A stretch of 62,461 nt of DNA, from positions 1 to 62,461 of the forward strand of contig DATIPA010000054.1 of NCBI GenBank assembly GCA_035472475.1, read 5' to 3'. Under the pieces are notes generated by a model. The model did no database searches, was not told where the DNA came from, and saw only the letters and a list, made by a program, of their open reading frames with translations. Of the stretch, positions 52,593 to 61,271 are shown piece after piece. Source of the stretch: JAFAXD01 sp035472475. GTDB lineage: Bacteria > Pseudomonadota > Alphaproteobacteria > Rhizobiales > Xanthobacteraceae. Each line of letters starts with the position of its first letter. The stretch's first letter is position 1. A program made the position numbers and the translations under genes.

Positions 52593-52761
52593 ACTAGTGC
52601 CCCGCTTCCGAAGTTCGTGATACATCGCCGGCCTCCCCTGACACGAACTTCGGAAGCAAAGGAGCACTAGCAAGTATATGATGCTAGTGCCGCTTTCGAT
52701 TTGAAGTTCCTAAACAAGCTTGCCGCTACGGCTGTAGAAACTTCAAATCGGCGGCACTAGT
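52593..52761. repeat. Complete CTAG composite palindrome (copy 4), between two methanopterin genes
   Basis: Palindrome A 52593-52670 (ACTAGTGCCCC, TTCCGAAGTTCGT / ACACGAACTTCGGAAGC, GGAGCACTAG), spacer CAAGTATATGATG, palindrome B 52684-52761 (CTAGTGCCGC, GATTTGAAGTTCCT / AAACTTCAAATC, GGCGGCACTAGT). It overlaps the last 12 codons of the flavoprotein gene and ends next to the DHPS-like start. Confidence 0.9.
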
Positions 52762-53298
52762 GAGCTCGCGCTTGCGCCGCGCCAGAGCCCGCTCGAGCTC
52801 GACCAGCGTTTCAACGACCTGCGTTGCTTCGAACGATTTCAGCCGCTCGGTATTGTCGAGATCGATGCGACGCGGGAACACTTTGACCATGCCCTTGGGG
52901 GCCTCGGTCTCGAGCTCGGGGGCCGTGTCGCAAGCAAACACAATCACCGGAACGCGGCACTTGCCGGCCTGCGCAAACACGTTGGTCGCCAGATTGTCGG
53001 AGATTCCATAGACGCACTTGGCGACCGTGTTGGACGTCGCGGGCGCGACCACAAGCGTATGATAGACGTTGTAGTAGAAGTTTCCGACCGGCGGCGCGCT
53101 GGCGGCGGTGTCGCGAAAGATGCGCGCCGATTTCGGCAGCGTCAATTCCTGCTTGTACATGCGCACCACTTCGGCGGCGGCCCGCGTGACGAACAGATCG
53201 ACCTCTTCGAGGGCTTGGATCATGGCGAGACATTCCTTGAAGAAATGCCCCGATCCGGTGAGCGCCCAACCCCAGCGCGGCGTTTTGACTTTGGCCAT
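52726..53298 (-). CDS. Flavoprotein (dihydromethanopterin reductase-like), tail encoded by a repeat
   Basis: 190 residues of the flavoprotein/UbiX-like fold: WALTGSGHFFKECLAM at the start, FVTRAAAEVVRMY, VGNFYYNVYHTLVVAPATSNTVAKC for FMN binding, and VIVFACDTAPE. Proteins of this type in methylotrophs reduce dihydromethanopterin to the active tetrahydro form. The C-terminus ERALARRKREL is followed by TSAADLKFLQP, which is a translation of the CTAG repeat through to its TAG, so the native end has been replaced or extended. Located between the kinase gene (30 bases) and the DHPS-like gene. Confidence 0.83.
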   Translation of the reverse strand: MAKVKTPRWGWALTGSGHFFKECLAMIQALEEVDLFVTRAAAEVVRMYKQELTLPKSARIFRDTAASAPPVGNFYYNVYHTLVVAPATSNTVAKCVYGISDNLATNVFAQAGKCRVPVIVFACDTAPELETEAPKGMVKVFPRRIDLDNTERLKSFEATQVVETLVELERALARRKRELTSAADLKFLQP

Positions 53299-53328
53299 CG
53301 GAGCCGAATCTAACTCCCTTAGCCGGCG

Positions 53329-53949
53329 CTAACGCAAGGCAATGCGGCTGCCGACGATGCCGCCGTTGAAAGCGGCGGTCGGCCGCTGAGCCGGCCCCGC
53401 GATCGCCGCTTCGACCGCGGTGGGGCGCAGGAAGGAGGCAAACGATCGATCGACGATGCCCCGGGCGACAAGATCTTCGATTTGAATCGGCCCAGGCGGG
53501 GGGTCCACGTGCTTGATCAGCAACACGCGTTGTGCACCGAGCCGGCCCGCGAGCCACGCCGCTAGCCCGTCGCTGGTGACCTCCCAGGAGCGGGGAATGT
53601 CGCTGCGGCTCAGCACCATCTCGGTCGGCGACCAGACCGGCACGTTGCCAACTCGAAGCGCGCGGCGAATCGCTGTGATCGACGCGGCGGGTATGAATCG
53701 TGCGTCAAGCGCAGCCAGCGCGCGGCCATACTGGGCCATACCCAGCAGCGCCATGTGATGGGCCGCGTCATCGTCAAAGCCCATTCTCGGCTGCGCGGCC
53801 CGCACGGCCTCGGCGAACGGCCCGCCTCCGGGCACGAGCACGATATCGCCGGCGCTGCTCGCGATGGCTTCGAGCCACCCCGGCAAGTCGCTCGAGAATG
53901 CGTAGCTTCCGCCCAGTTTGACGACCGTGAGCCCGCGCCGCCCGCGCAT
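53329..53949 (-). CDS. Amino-acid kinase family protein (MfnE-like)
   Basis: 206 residues. The phosphate-binding start is LTVVKLGGSYAFS, with VLVPGGGPFAEAVR and a late EVTSDGLAAWLAGRLGA that binds nucleotide and metal. In methanofuran biosynthesis MfnE phosphorylates aminomethylfuran phosphate, and kinases of this type are part of bacterial H4MPT/methanofuran loci; the sequence context supports that role. Its ATG directly follows the TGA of the MfnB/FolB gene, so translation is coupled. Confidence 0.82.
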   Translation of the reverse strand: MRGRRGLTVVKLGGSYAFSSDLPGWLEAIASSAGDIVLVPGGGPFAEAVRAAQPRMGFDDDAAHHMALLGMAQYGRALAALDARFIPAASITAIRRALRVGNVPVWSPTEMVLSRSDIPRSWEVTSDGLAAWLAGRLGAQRVLLIKHVDPPPGPIQIEDLVARGIVDRSFASFLRPTAVEAAIAGPAQRPTAAFNGGIVGSRIALR

Positions 53950-55137
53950 TCACTCAGAGCCCGTAAAGCGGGTCTTCCCCGCGGCGGAAGGATAGAGTTG
54001 GTAAACCTTGGCAACTTCCGCCTGACGTTCGCGGGTGATCTCGACCCCGACCGCGCCCGGCCCGACCTCCAGCTTCTCGACCCGAACCGTCACGCTCGTA
54101 ACGCGCGGATAGTCCAGCAGGCAGTCGGCGATCCGCTCCGCCAGCATCTCGACCAACGGGACGTGGCCCGACCCGACCACGATCCGGATCGTGTCCATAA
54201 TGACGTCGTAGGACAAAACATCGCGCATGTCCGATGCCGGACGACCGAGCCGTGTTGCGGTGACGTCGACGTTGAAACGAACATTCTGCGGCTTGTCCTG
54301 TTCGTGGACATAAGCCCCGACCCGCACCGGCATCACAAAGTCACGCACAAAGATGCGATCGGTTGCTGCCTGTTCACGGCCCGGGCTCTCGAGATATGGA
54401 TGCACCGCTGCGCGACGGTGATCGGTTTCATTGGAGCGGTGCTCGTTGCTCCGAATCCGATCGTCCTTCGGGATGAGTTCCCGAACCATCCTCACGCAAC
54501 GCGGATCAAGGCGCGCCGCACGTTGATGTCCGGCGCACAACGCCCCGCGGAACCCAAGGAAGTCGGGCGCGAGCATCAATAATCGCGGGATGTCGGGCGG
54601 CTCCAGCGAACCGGCGAGGCCGGTCATCAGCCGGTGGCGCCGACAGCGATCCACGTACTCTTGAAGGCTGGCCATGCCGGCGTGATCGAGCAATCGGCCT
54701 GAGGCCTTGCGCGCCGTATCGAGCATCGCGCCGGCAAACCCGCATTCCGCGATCAGCGGCAGGAGCGACATGTCCGGCTCCCGATCGGCGAACATGACCG
54801 CGACGATGTTTGTGGCTCGCGTCGAAGCCGCCAGCGCGCGAACGCAATCCTTTCGCAGCGGTCCCGGCGCGAGACCCACCTTGACGTAGCCGACTCCGGT
54901 CTGCGCCAGGCCTTCGACCGCGGCCACTAGGGTATCGGGCTGCATCGGAAGGTCGCCCGCGACCGCGCTTACCGGTCGCCGGCCGGCGACCGCAGCGACC
55001 GCTTCGCGCACGGCATCGAGCGGAAGCGCCCGCAACGCGCCTTCGCTCGGATCCTTGAGGTCGATGATGTCGGCGCCATGCTCAAGCGCGATCTCGGCCT
55101 CTCCGGCCCCGTTCACGCTCGCGAGCATCAAGGTCAT
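53950..55137 (-). CDS. mfnB: (5-formylfuran-3-yl)methyl phosphate synthase joined to dihydroneopterin aldolase (MfnB-FolB)
   Basis: 395 residues in two parts. Residues 1 to about 232 are MfnB (DUF556): MTLMLASVNGAGEAEIALEHG, catalytic-lysine motif DIIDLKDPSEGALRA, MLDTARKASGRLLDHAG and LAGSLEPPDIPRL. MfnB makes the furan precursor of methanofuran from glyceraldehyde-3-phosphate. From about 265 on is FolB: FVMPVRVGAYVHEQDKPQ, DVLSYDVIMD and VTVRVEKLEV with the active-site Tyr and Lys, cleaving dihydroneopterin. The link of about 30 residues is not domain-like, and a start codon in another frame (54431) opens MKPITVA, so the join may come from a one-base frameshift between two overlapping genes. 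Confidence 0.82.
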   Translation of the reverse strand: MTLMLASVNGAGEAEIALEHGADIIDLKDPSEGALRALPLDAVREAVAAVAGRRPVSAVAGDLPMQPDTLVAAVEGLAQTGVGYVKVGLAPGPLRKDCVRALAASTRATNIVAVMFADREPDMSLLPLIAECGFAGAMLDTARKASGRLLDHAGMASLQEYVDRCRRHRLMTGLAGSLEPPDIPRLLMLAPDFLGFRGALCAGHQRAARLDPRCVRMVRELIPKDDRIRSNEHRSNETDHRRAAVHPYLESPGREQAATDRIFVRDFVMPVRVGAYVHEQDKPQNVRFNVDVTATRLGRPASDMRDVLSYDVIMDTIRIVVGSGHVPLVEMLAERIADCLLDYPRVTSVTVRVEKLEVGPGAVGVEITRERQAEVAKVYQLYPSAAGKTRFTGSE

Positions 55138-55357
55138 GGCCGCGCCCAATAAAAAGATTGCACGAGGGGAATTTATTGTGGCTCGCTGCTTGGCGATGTT
55201 CAACAGCGCGAATGCGACCAACATCGCTCGGCCGGTCGGCCTGGAGCGCACCGTCGCGTTGGAAATGCTGCGCCGCAATACAAGTTCCACCCTGCAGGTC
55301 CACGACCGGGCATTATCTCGACACAGAGCGGCCGTTCGATCGGACCGCTGTGCAATC

Positions 55358-56560
55358 GTGCCTGGAGCATCCCAATTGCTTCGCGTCGTCCTGGTCGCCG
55401 TCGTTCTAACCGCAGGGGTCTTGGCCGCAAAAGCGACGGATCCGATCGACTTCAAGATCGGCTACCTGCGCGCCCCCAAGCCGCGAACGGCGATCTCACT
55501 GGTGGAGGTGCCGCCTGAGAACAATGGGCTGGCCGGCGCTCAAGCGGCGATCGCCGACAACAACACGACCGGTCAGTTCCTCGGCCAGCGTTTCTCGCTC
55601 GAGGACGTCAAGCTCAAGGATGGCGATAACCCTGCTGGCGCCGTCGCCGCCATGGCCGATCGCGGCATCTCGATCGTGCTCGCCGATCTCCCCGCCGACG
55701 CATTGCTGCAAGCCGCCGACGCCGGGCGGGCACGCGGCATGCTCCTCTTCAACGTCGGTGCGAGCGACGAACGGCTGCGCGAGAACGATTGCCGCCCCAA
55801 TGTCATCCATACGGCTCCGTCACGGGCGATGTTGGCCGATGCGCTAGCGCAATATCTCGTGTGGAAGCAGTGGCGGCGATGGTTCCTGGTCGTCGGCTCC
55901 CACGAGGCGGACAAGCTGTTCGCCGAAGCGATCCGGCGGGCCGCCCGCCGCTTTGGCGCGAAGATCGTGGAGGAGCGCGTGTTCGAGGATACCGGCGGCT
56001 CACGGCGATCGGACTCCGGTGTCGTCCAGGTCCAGCGGCAACTCCCGGTATTCACCCAACAGGCCCCGGCCTACGATGTGCTCGTCGCTGCCGATGAAAG
56101 CGAGGTGTTTGCGGGCTACCTGCCGTACCGAACCTGGGATCCGCGGCCGGTCGCGGGATCGGCCGGCTTGGTGCCGACAAGTTGGGACGCGTCGAACGAT
56201 CAGTGGGGTGCAACCCAGATGCAGGATCGCTTCATCAAGCAATTCGCCCGGCGCATGACCGCCCTCGACATGCAGGCGTGGACAGCGGTGCGCATGATCG
56301 GCGAGAGCGCCACGCGAGCGGGGGTTAACAGCCCAAAGGCGATGCTCGATTTCATCAAGGGGCCGGACTTCGCCCTGGCCGCGTTCAAGGGTCAGAAGTT
56401 GACCGTGCGGGATTGGAACCTGCAACTGCGACAGCCGATCCTGCTGACGGATGGAAAGACGATCGTGTCCGTTTCCCCGCAAGAAGGGTTTCTGCATCAG
56501 TTTTCGGAGCTGGATACGCTCGGCTTCGATCGTGGAGAGAGCAAATGCAAGCTGAACTGA
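55358..56560 (+). CDS. PQQ-associated ABC system periplasmic binding protein
   Basis: About 400 residues. Signal peptide LLRVVLVAVVLTAGVLAAKA is followed by a type I periplasmic binding fold resembling branched-chain amino acid receptors: IDFKIGYLRAPKPRTA, NNGLAGAQAAIADNNTTG, FNVGASDERLRENDC and FLVVGSHEADKLFAEAIRR. Family members sit in PQQ-dependent alcohol dehydrogenase loci. The GTG at 55358 places the signal peptide at the start; the frame is open far upstream but that part is not protein-like. Divergent from the MfnB gene across 220 bases; 15 bases ahead of the beta-propeller gene. Confidence 0.82.
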   Translation: MPGASQLLRVVLVAVVLTAGVLAAKATDPIDFKIGYLRAPKPRTAISLVEVPPENNGLAGAQAAIADNNTTGQFLGQRFSLEDVKLKDGDNPAGAVAAMADRGISIVLADLPADALLQAADAGRARGMLLFNVGASDERLRENDCRPNVIHTAPSRAMLADALAQYLVWKQWRRWFLVVGSHEADKLFAEAIRRAARRFGAKIVEERVFEDTGGSRRSDSGVVQVQRQLPVFTQQAPAYDVLVAADESEVFAGYLPYRTWDPRPVAGSAGLVPTSWDASNDQWGATQMQDRFIKQFARRMTALDMQAWTAVRMIGESATRAGVNSPKAMLDFIKGPDFALAAFKGQKLTVRDWNLQLRQPILLTDGKTIVSVSPQEGFLHQFSELDTLGFDRGESKCKLN

Positions 56561-56575
56561 GCGTCGGGCCGAAAA

Positions 56576-57550
56576 ATGATGCGAGCGCGCAATAGCCTGT
56601 TTGGCATGGCCCTCGCGATTGCGCTCGGTAGTCCGGCCGGCGCATTCACGGCCTATGTGTCGAACGAGAAGGGCAACACGATCACGGTGGTGGATACGGA
56701 CAAGCTGCAAGTGGTGAACACCATCAAGGTCGGTCAACGGCCGCGCGGCATTGAATTGACCAAGGACGGCAAGTTCGTCCTCGTCGCGGTGGGCGACGAC
56801 GACAGGATCGAAATGGTCGACGTCAAGTCCGGTGAGATTGTTGCAATATTGCCGTCGGGGCCGGATCCCGAGCTGTTCACGCAAGATCCGGCCGGCAAGA
56901 CCCTTTACGTCGCGAACGAGAACAACAACACCGTGACGATCGTCGACATGGAAAAGCGCTCACCGCTCGCGGAGGTGCAGGTCGGCGTGGAGCCGGAAGG
57001 GATGGGAATCAGCCCGGATGGCAAGACCCTGGTCGCAACCTCCGAGACGACCAACATGGCGCATTTCATCGACGTCGATACGCGCCGGACCGTTGCCAAT
57101 GTCCTGGTCGATGCGCGCCCGCGGTTCGCCGAGTTCAAGCGCGACGGGTCCGAACTTTGGGTCTCCTCCGAGGTCGGCGGGACAGTCAGCGTCATCGATC
57201 CCGCGAAGCATGTCGTCATCAAGAAAATTACGTTCGCCATTCCGGGACTGCGCAGCGAGGCCATCCAACCGGTCGGAATCAATATCACCAAGGACGGAAA
57301 AACCGCTTTTGTGGCGCTGGGCCCGGCCAACCGCGTGGCGGTCATTGACGCGGCGACGCACGAGGTGAAGAAATACCTCTTGGTCGGCCAACGCGTGTGG
57401 CACATGGCGTTTACACCGGACGAGCGCTACCTCCTGACCACGAATGGTGTGTCCAACGATATCTCGGTCATCGACGTCGCAAATCTCAAGGTGATCAAGT
57501 CAATTCAGGTCGGGGAGCTGCCATGGGGTGTAGCGATTTCACAGCACTAA
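56576..57550 (+). CDS. PQQ-associated YVTN beta-propeller protein
   Basis: 324 residues, signal peptide (NSLFGMALAIALGSPAGAF) then seven YVTN-type blades of about 42 residues: TAYVSNEKGNTITVVDTD, PRGIELTKDGKFVLVA, KTLYVANENNNTVTIVD, and so on. It is a periplasmic beta-propeller of the type regularly found in PQQ-dependent catabolism operons. A role in binding the quinoprotein or the exported compound is only inference. Operon position between the binding protein and the ATPase. Confidence 0.87.
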   Translation: MMRARNSLFGMALAIALGSPAGAFTAYVSNEKGNTITVVDTDKLQVVNTIKVGQRPRGIELTKDGKFVLVAVGDDDRIEMVDVKSGEIVAILPSGPDPELFTQDPAGKTLYVANENNNTVTIVDMEKRSPLAEVQVGVEPEGMGISPDGKTLVATSETTNMAHFIDVDTRRTVANVLVDARPRFAEFKRDGSELWVSSEVGGTVSVIDPAKHVVIKKITFAIPGLRSEAIQPVGINITKDGKTAFVALGPANRVAVIDAATHEVKKYLLVGQRVWHMAFTPDERYLLTTNGVSNDISVIDVANLKVIKSIQVGELPWGVAISQH

Positions 57551-57575
57551 TGGCCGCGCCGAGGATCGCGCCAAC

Positions 57576-58355
57576 ATGATGCACGGTACCGCGCCCGCGC
57601 CGTCAGTGGCGCTTGCCGTTGAGGGCGTCAGCTATGCCTACGGGACGCGCCAGGCGCTCGCCAACGTGACCTTCTCCATTGCCCCGGCGACTTTCGCGGT
57701 TCTGTTGGGACTCAATGGCGCGGGCAAGACCACGCTGTTCTCGCTGATCACGCGCCTCTATGGCACCCAAAGCGGTCAAATCCGCATCCTGGGCCACGAC
57801 GTGGCGCAAACGCCCGGCGACGCGCTGCGTCTGATCGGCGTCGTATTTCAGTCGCGCACGCTCGATCTCGATCTCTCGGTGATGCAGAACCTGATTTACC
57901 ACGCGGCGCTGCACGGCATCGGCCGCCGCGAGGCGCGCAAGCGCGCGGGCGAGATGCTGCATCAGATCGACCTTGCCGATCGAGCGCACGACAAGGTGCG
58001 CAATCTCTCCGGTGGCCAGATGCGTCGCGTTGAGATTGCGCGGGCGCTGCTGCACCGGCCGCGCCTGCTGGTGCTCGATGAACCGACTGTGGGCCTCGAC
58101 GTTCAGTCGCGGGCTGCCATCCTGGATCAGGTGCGCCGGCTGGTGACGCGCGAAGGGGTCTGTGTTCTGTGGGCAACGCACCTTATTGACGAGGTTTCCG
58201 CCGACGATGACGTCATCGTCCTGCATCATGGACACGTTCTGGCCCGCGGTCCGGTCGCGCGCGTCGTGTCGGATTCAGACGCAACAGATATCCGGGGGGC
58301 CTTTGCGAGGCTCGCCAATATCAGCACGCCCGACGCGCCGGAGGAGGCCGCATGA
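57576..58355 (+). CDS. ABC transporter ATP-binding protein (PQQ-associated system)
   Basis: 259 residues. Walker A GLNGAGKTTLFS, Q loop VVFQSRTLDLDL, signature LSGGQMRRVEIA, Walker B LLVLDEPTVGLD, and H loop ATHLIDE. The subfamily is the ABC-2 exporter type (CcmA/NatA-like). It couples to the permease encoded next, whose ATG overlaps its TGA. Confidence 0.93.
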   Translation: MMHGTAPAPSVALAVEGVSYAYGTRQALANVTFSIAPATFAVLLGLNGAGKTTLFSLITRLYGTQSGQIRILGHDVAQTPGDALRLIGVVFQSRTLDLDLSVMQNLIYHAALHGIGRREARKRAGEMLHQIDLADRAHDKVRNLSGGQMRRVEIARALLHRPRLLVLDEPTVGLDVQSRAAILDQVRRLVTREGVCVLWATHLIDEVSADDDVIVLHHGHVLARGPVARVVSDSDATDIRGAFARLANISTPDAPEEAA

Positions 58356-59203
58356 CCACGGTCGTTGTTTCCGGGGTCGAAGTGCGGTTCTCCCCGCTGC
58401 AATATGCCATTTGCCTCAAAGGTATCGTCTGGCGGGAGGGGCTACGCTTCCTGCATCAGCGCGAGCGTTTCATCTCCGCGCTGGTGCGACCGCTGGTCTG
58501 GTTGTTCATCTTCGCCGCGGGATTTCGGCAAGTCCTGGGCGTGTCAATCATTCCGCCTTACGACACCTATGTCCTCTATGAGGTCTACATCACGCCCGGC
58601 TTGGTCGCCATGATCCAGCTCTTCAACGGGATGCAGTCGTCGTTGTCCATGGTCTACGACCGCGAGATGGGCAACATGCGCACATTGCTGGTGAGCCCAT
58701 TCCCCCGCTGGTATCTGCTCTCGTCGAAACTCATCGCCGGCACCGCCGTTTCGCTGCTGCAGGTCTACGCTTTTCTTTTGATCGCGTGGTTTTGGGAGAT
58801 CCAGCCGCCGCCGATCGGCTACCTGACCGTTCTGCCCGCGCTCGTTCTCACCGGCTTGATGCTGGGCGCGCTCGGCATGCTGATCTCCTCCGTCGTCACG
58901 CAACTTGAAAATTTTGCCGGCGTGATGAACTTCGTGATCTTTCCGATGTTCTTCGCATCATCGGCGCTCTATCCATTGTGGCGGGTCCAGGAAGGAAGCC
59001 CCGTGCTCTACTACGTCTGCCAGGCCAACCCTTTCACGCACGCAACGGAGCTCATTCGCTTCGCGCTCTATGGGCAGGTCAATTGGGTTTCGCTGGCGGT
59101 GGTTTGCGCTTGCACGGCGGTGTTCATGATCGGCGCCATCCTGGCCTATGATCCGTCGCGCGGCCTGTTGGCGCGTCGCGGCGACCGCGGAGGCGGCGCT
59201 TGA
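58352..59203 (+). CDS. ABC-2 type permease (PQQ-associated system)
   Basis: 283 residues with six membrane helices, ABC-2 family: FISALVRPLVWLFIFAAGF, ARIT-like NMRTLLVSPFPRWYLLSSKL loop and the late FPMFFASSALYPLWRVQ. ABC-2 permeases usually export. Its stop overlaps the next start as TTGA. Substrate unknown; combination with a periplasmic receptor in the same operon is unusual. Confidence 0.9.
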   Translation: MTTVVVSGVEVRFSPLQYAICLKGIVWREGLRFLHQRERFISALVRPLVWLFIFAAGFRQVLGVSIIPPYDTYVLYEVYITPGLVAMIQLFNGMQSSLSMVYDREMGNMRTLLVSPFPRWYLLSSKLIAGTAVSLLQVYAFLLIAWFWEIQPPPIGYLTVLPALVLTGLMLGALGMLISSVVTQLENFAGVMNFVIFPMFFASSALYPLWRVQEGSPVLYYVCQANPFTHATELIRFALYGQVNWVSLAVVCACTAVFMIGAILAYDPSRGLLARRGDRGGGA

Positions 59204-59814
59204 AAAGCATAGTACCATTGGTGGTCTTGATTTTGCTGCTCGGGCGAGCCGGCTCGGCTTCGGCGGCTGATCCTCGCTATCCGGATTGGCCTTGCAACCA
59301 GATCAAGGTGCCGGAACTTTCGGTGGCCGCGGTTTGGGCGGGCCCACCGATCGACGATGTCGGCGACCGCTGGGAGCAGGATCCGCAGATCAAGGACTTG
59401 GTCGTCCGCCTCGCGGCCCGTCGCACGTCCCTCGACGATGCAGAAAAGGCCGTTGGCGATTTTCTCAGCGCTAATGCGGCGGATAAGTTGACGAAGGCAA
59501 AGCTGCTGTTTGCCGGCCTGTTTGCCACGCTCAATCGCGAACGCAGCGTCGTCATGGACGGAATCGAACGCTTTGCGCAGCGACGACAGCAGATTGCAGA
59601 CAGAATCAAGACCGAGGCGCGCCAGATGCGCGAGCTGCAGGACACGCCCAACCGCGACGAGACGAAAGTCGATGATCTGACCAACAGGATCGATTGGGAC
59701 ACCCGTGTTTTCGAAGATCAGCGAAAAACGATCGGCTACGTCTGCGAGGTTCCGACCATCATCGAGCGGCGCCTGGGGACACTTGCACGCGCAATCCAGC
59801 AATCGATTGAGTGA
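59200..59814 (+). CDS. Periplasmic helical protein of the PQQ-associated operon
   Basis: 204 residues with a signal peptide (VPLVVLILLLGRAGSASAAD). The mature protein starts DPRYPDWPCNQIKVPELS, then is mostly helical and charged (AEKAVGDFLSANAADKL, RRQQIADRIKTEARQMRELQ), probably coiled coil. Two cysteines. It starts with TTG overlapping the permease TGA and has GGAGG upstream, so it belongs to the ABC operon. No known activity. Convergent with the CxxCW gene, 18 bases apart. Confidence 0.75.
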   Translation: MKSIVPLVVLILLLGRAGSASAADPRYPDWPCNQIKVPELSVAAVWAGPPIDDVGDRWEQDPQIKDLVVRLAARRTSLDDAEKAVGDFLSANAADKLTKAKLLFAGLFATLNRERSVVMDGIERFAQRRQQIADRIKTEARQMRELQDTPNRDETKVDDLTNRIDWDTRVFEDQRKTIGYVCEVPTIIERRLGTLARAIQQSIE

Positions 59815-59832
59815 GGTATATTCGTCGCGCGA

Positions 59833-60399
59833 TCACTCATTCGGCCGCGGCACGGGTTGTGCCTCTTGCAACGGAAGCCCGGCCTCGCTCCATCCGTCGG
59901 TGCCGTCCGGGTACCAGATGACGTTGGTATAGCCGATCGAGCGCGCGCGCTTGGCAGCGTTCCAAGACATCCAACAGTCCCTCAGACAAAAGATCACCAC
60001 CGGCTTGGCAGGGTCCCCGCCGGTGACGCGCTGCAACCCGTCCTTGAAATAAGCGTGCATAATCGGCGCGAGTTCACCGTAGCCGGTGTCGGGAAGCCAA
60101 AGACTTCCAGGAATGCTCAAACGGGGCTTGTCCCGCCAAATGGTTCCGGCCGGCAGGTTCTGCGGCCGCGGCGGACGCGGCATGACATCGACAAACACGG
60201 CCGTGCCGCCTTTCCAGATCGCCTCGGCTTCGTCGGAAGACACGACGCGAGCCCCGGCAAGCGTCGCGGGCGTCGGGGCGCGGTAGTTTTCCAGACGATA
60301 TGTATCAGGCTCGGCCGGCGCCGGTTCGCCCGCCCGCGCCATCATCCATCCGGACGCCAGCAGGCCCGCCAGAACACAGACGAGGAATCGCGACGTCAT
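59833..60399 (-). CDS. PQQ-associated rhodanese-like protein (CW motif family)
   Basis: 188 residues, signal peptide (FLVCVLAGLLASGWMMARAG) and a rhodanese-like domain. The family motif is IFCLRDCWMSWNAAKRA with two cysteines followed by Trp, where rhodanese has its catalytic Cys loop. Proteins of this kind are found with PQQ-dependent dehydrogenases and may handle disulfides or sulfur in the periplasm; the role is not proven. Its ATG overlaps the xoxJ stop (ATGA), so it is the last gene of the xox operon. Confidence 0.87.
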   Translation of the reverse strand: MTSRFLVCVLAGLLASGWMMARAGEPAPAEPDTYRLENYRAPTPATLAGARVVSSDEAEAIWKGGTAVFVDVMPRPPRPQNLPAGTIWRDKPRLSIPGSLWLPDTGYGELAPIMHAYFKDGLQRVTGGDPAKPVVIFCLRDCWMSWNAAKRARSIGYTNVIWYPDGTDGWSEAGLPLQEAQPVPRPNE

Positions 60400-61271
60400 T
60401 TTTTCGCGAGCGTCGCCTCGGTGATGAGTTGATTGTTGTCGTCGAGCAATGGAACGCCATAGCTCAACAGCAGCCGGCTTAGATCCGTTTGATTCTCTTC
60501 GATCAGGCGGTTCAGCACGCGCTTCCAGTCCTGATCCGCAAAGCGCACGCCCATACCGGTGCGAAAGTCCAGCCGCGGGCCGCCCTTCTCCTTGGTCAGC
60601 GGCACGACCGTCGTCGGGGAACTGGCCTGCTTGGCGTAGTAGCCCGCCATCGGCCCCCACAGAATCCCGGCGTCGATCTCGCCATCGGCCAGATCCTTCA
60701 TCATCGCGGCCGCGGACGAGTCGATCCGAGTGTCGATCACCAGCGGATAAGGCTTGGCCTTCACCATCAATCCGTTGGTCACCATGAGGTCGCTTGGCGG
60801 CGTGCGGGCAACGATGCCGATGCGCCTTGATTTGAGCCGGTCGTCGCTCAGATTGTCCACCCCATCAAGGCCGCTGCCGGTCTTGAAGACCAGCGCATAG
60901 ACCGTGCGGTAGTAGGGATTTGTCACCTGGACCAGGTCATAGCCCTGCGGCACCCCCATGATCACGTCGCACTTGTAGGCGCCGAGCGTGTTGCGCACGA
61001 ACCCGGGCGAGCCCGGATACCACGCGTAGGCCAAGCCTTTTCCAAGCTTTCCGGCAAACAGCGCCGCGATCTTGTTTTCAAAGCCAGTGCCGTCCTCGGC
61101 AGAGAACGGCATGTTGCGCGGATCGGCGCAGGCGCGGAACACGTTGGGGTCGATCAGCTCGATCGACAGGTTGCCCGCTTCGGGGTTTTGCGCCACCGCG
61201 ACCGTGCTCCCGAGCACCATCGCTCCGGAGCCGAGGACCGCCGCGATCAACCAAGCAGCCGATGAGTCCAT
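60396..61271 (-). CDS. xoxJ: XoxJ/MoxJ-like periplasmic binding protein
   Basis: 291 residues with a signal peptide (AAWLIAAVLGSGAMVLGSTVAVAQ) and a type II solute-binding fold: NVFRACADPRNMPFSAEDGTGFENKI, MGVPQGYDLVQVTNPYYRTVY, GIVARTPPSDLMV and GPMAGYYAKQ (partial quotes). XoxJ binds and helps activate the lanthanide methanol dehydrogenase rather than importing a solute. Its ATG lies directly next to a complete CTAG repeat: the arm end GGGGCACTAG immediately precedes the start, so the repeat itself may provide the ribosome site. Confidence 0.88.
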   Translation of the reverse strand: MDSSAAWLIAAVLGSGAMVLGSTVAVAQNPEAGNLSIELIDPNVFRACADPRNMPFSAEDGTGFENKIAALFAGKLGKGLAYAWYPGSPGFVRNTLGAYKCDVIMGVPQGYDLVQVTNPYYRTVYALVFKTGSGLDGVDNLSDDRLKSRRIGIVARTPPSDLMVTNGLMVKAKPYPLVIDTRIDSSAAAMMKDLADGEIDAGILWGPMAGYYAKQASSPTTVVPLTKEKGGPRLDFRTGMGVRFADQDWKRVLNRLIEENQTDLSRLLLSYGVPLLDDNNQLITEATLAKK

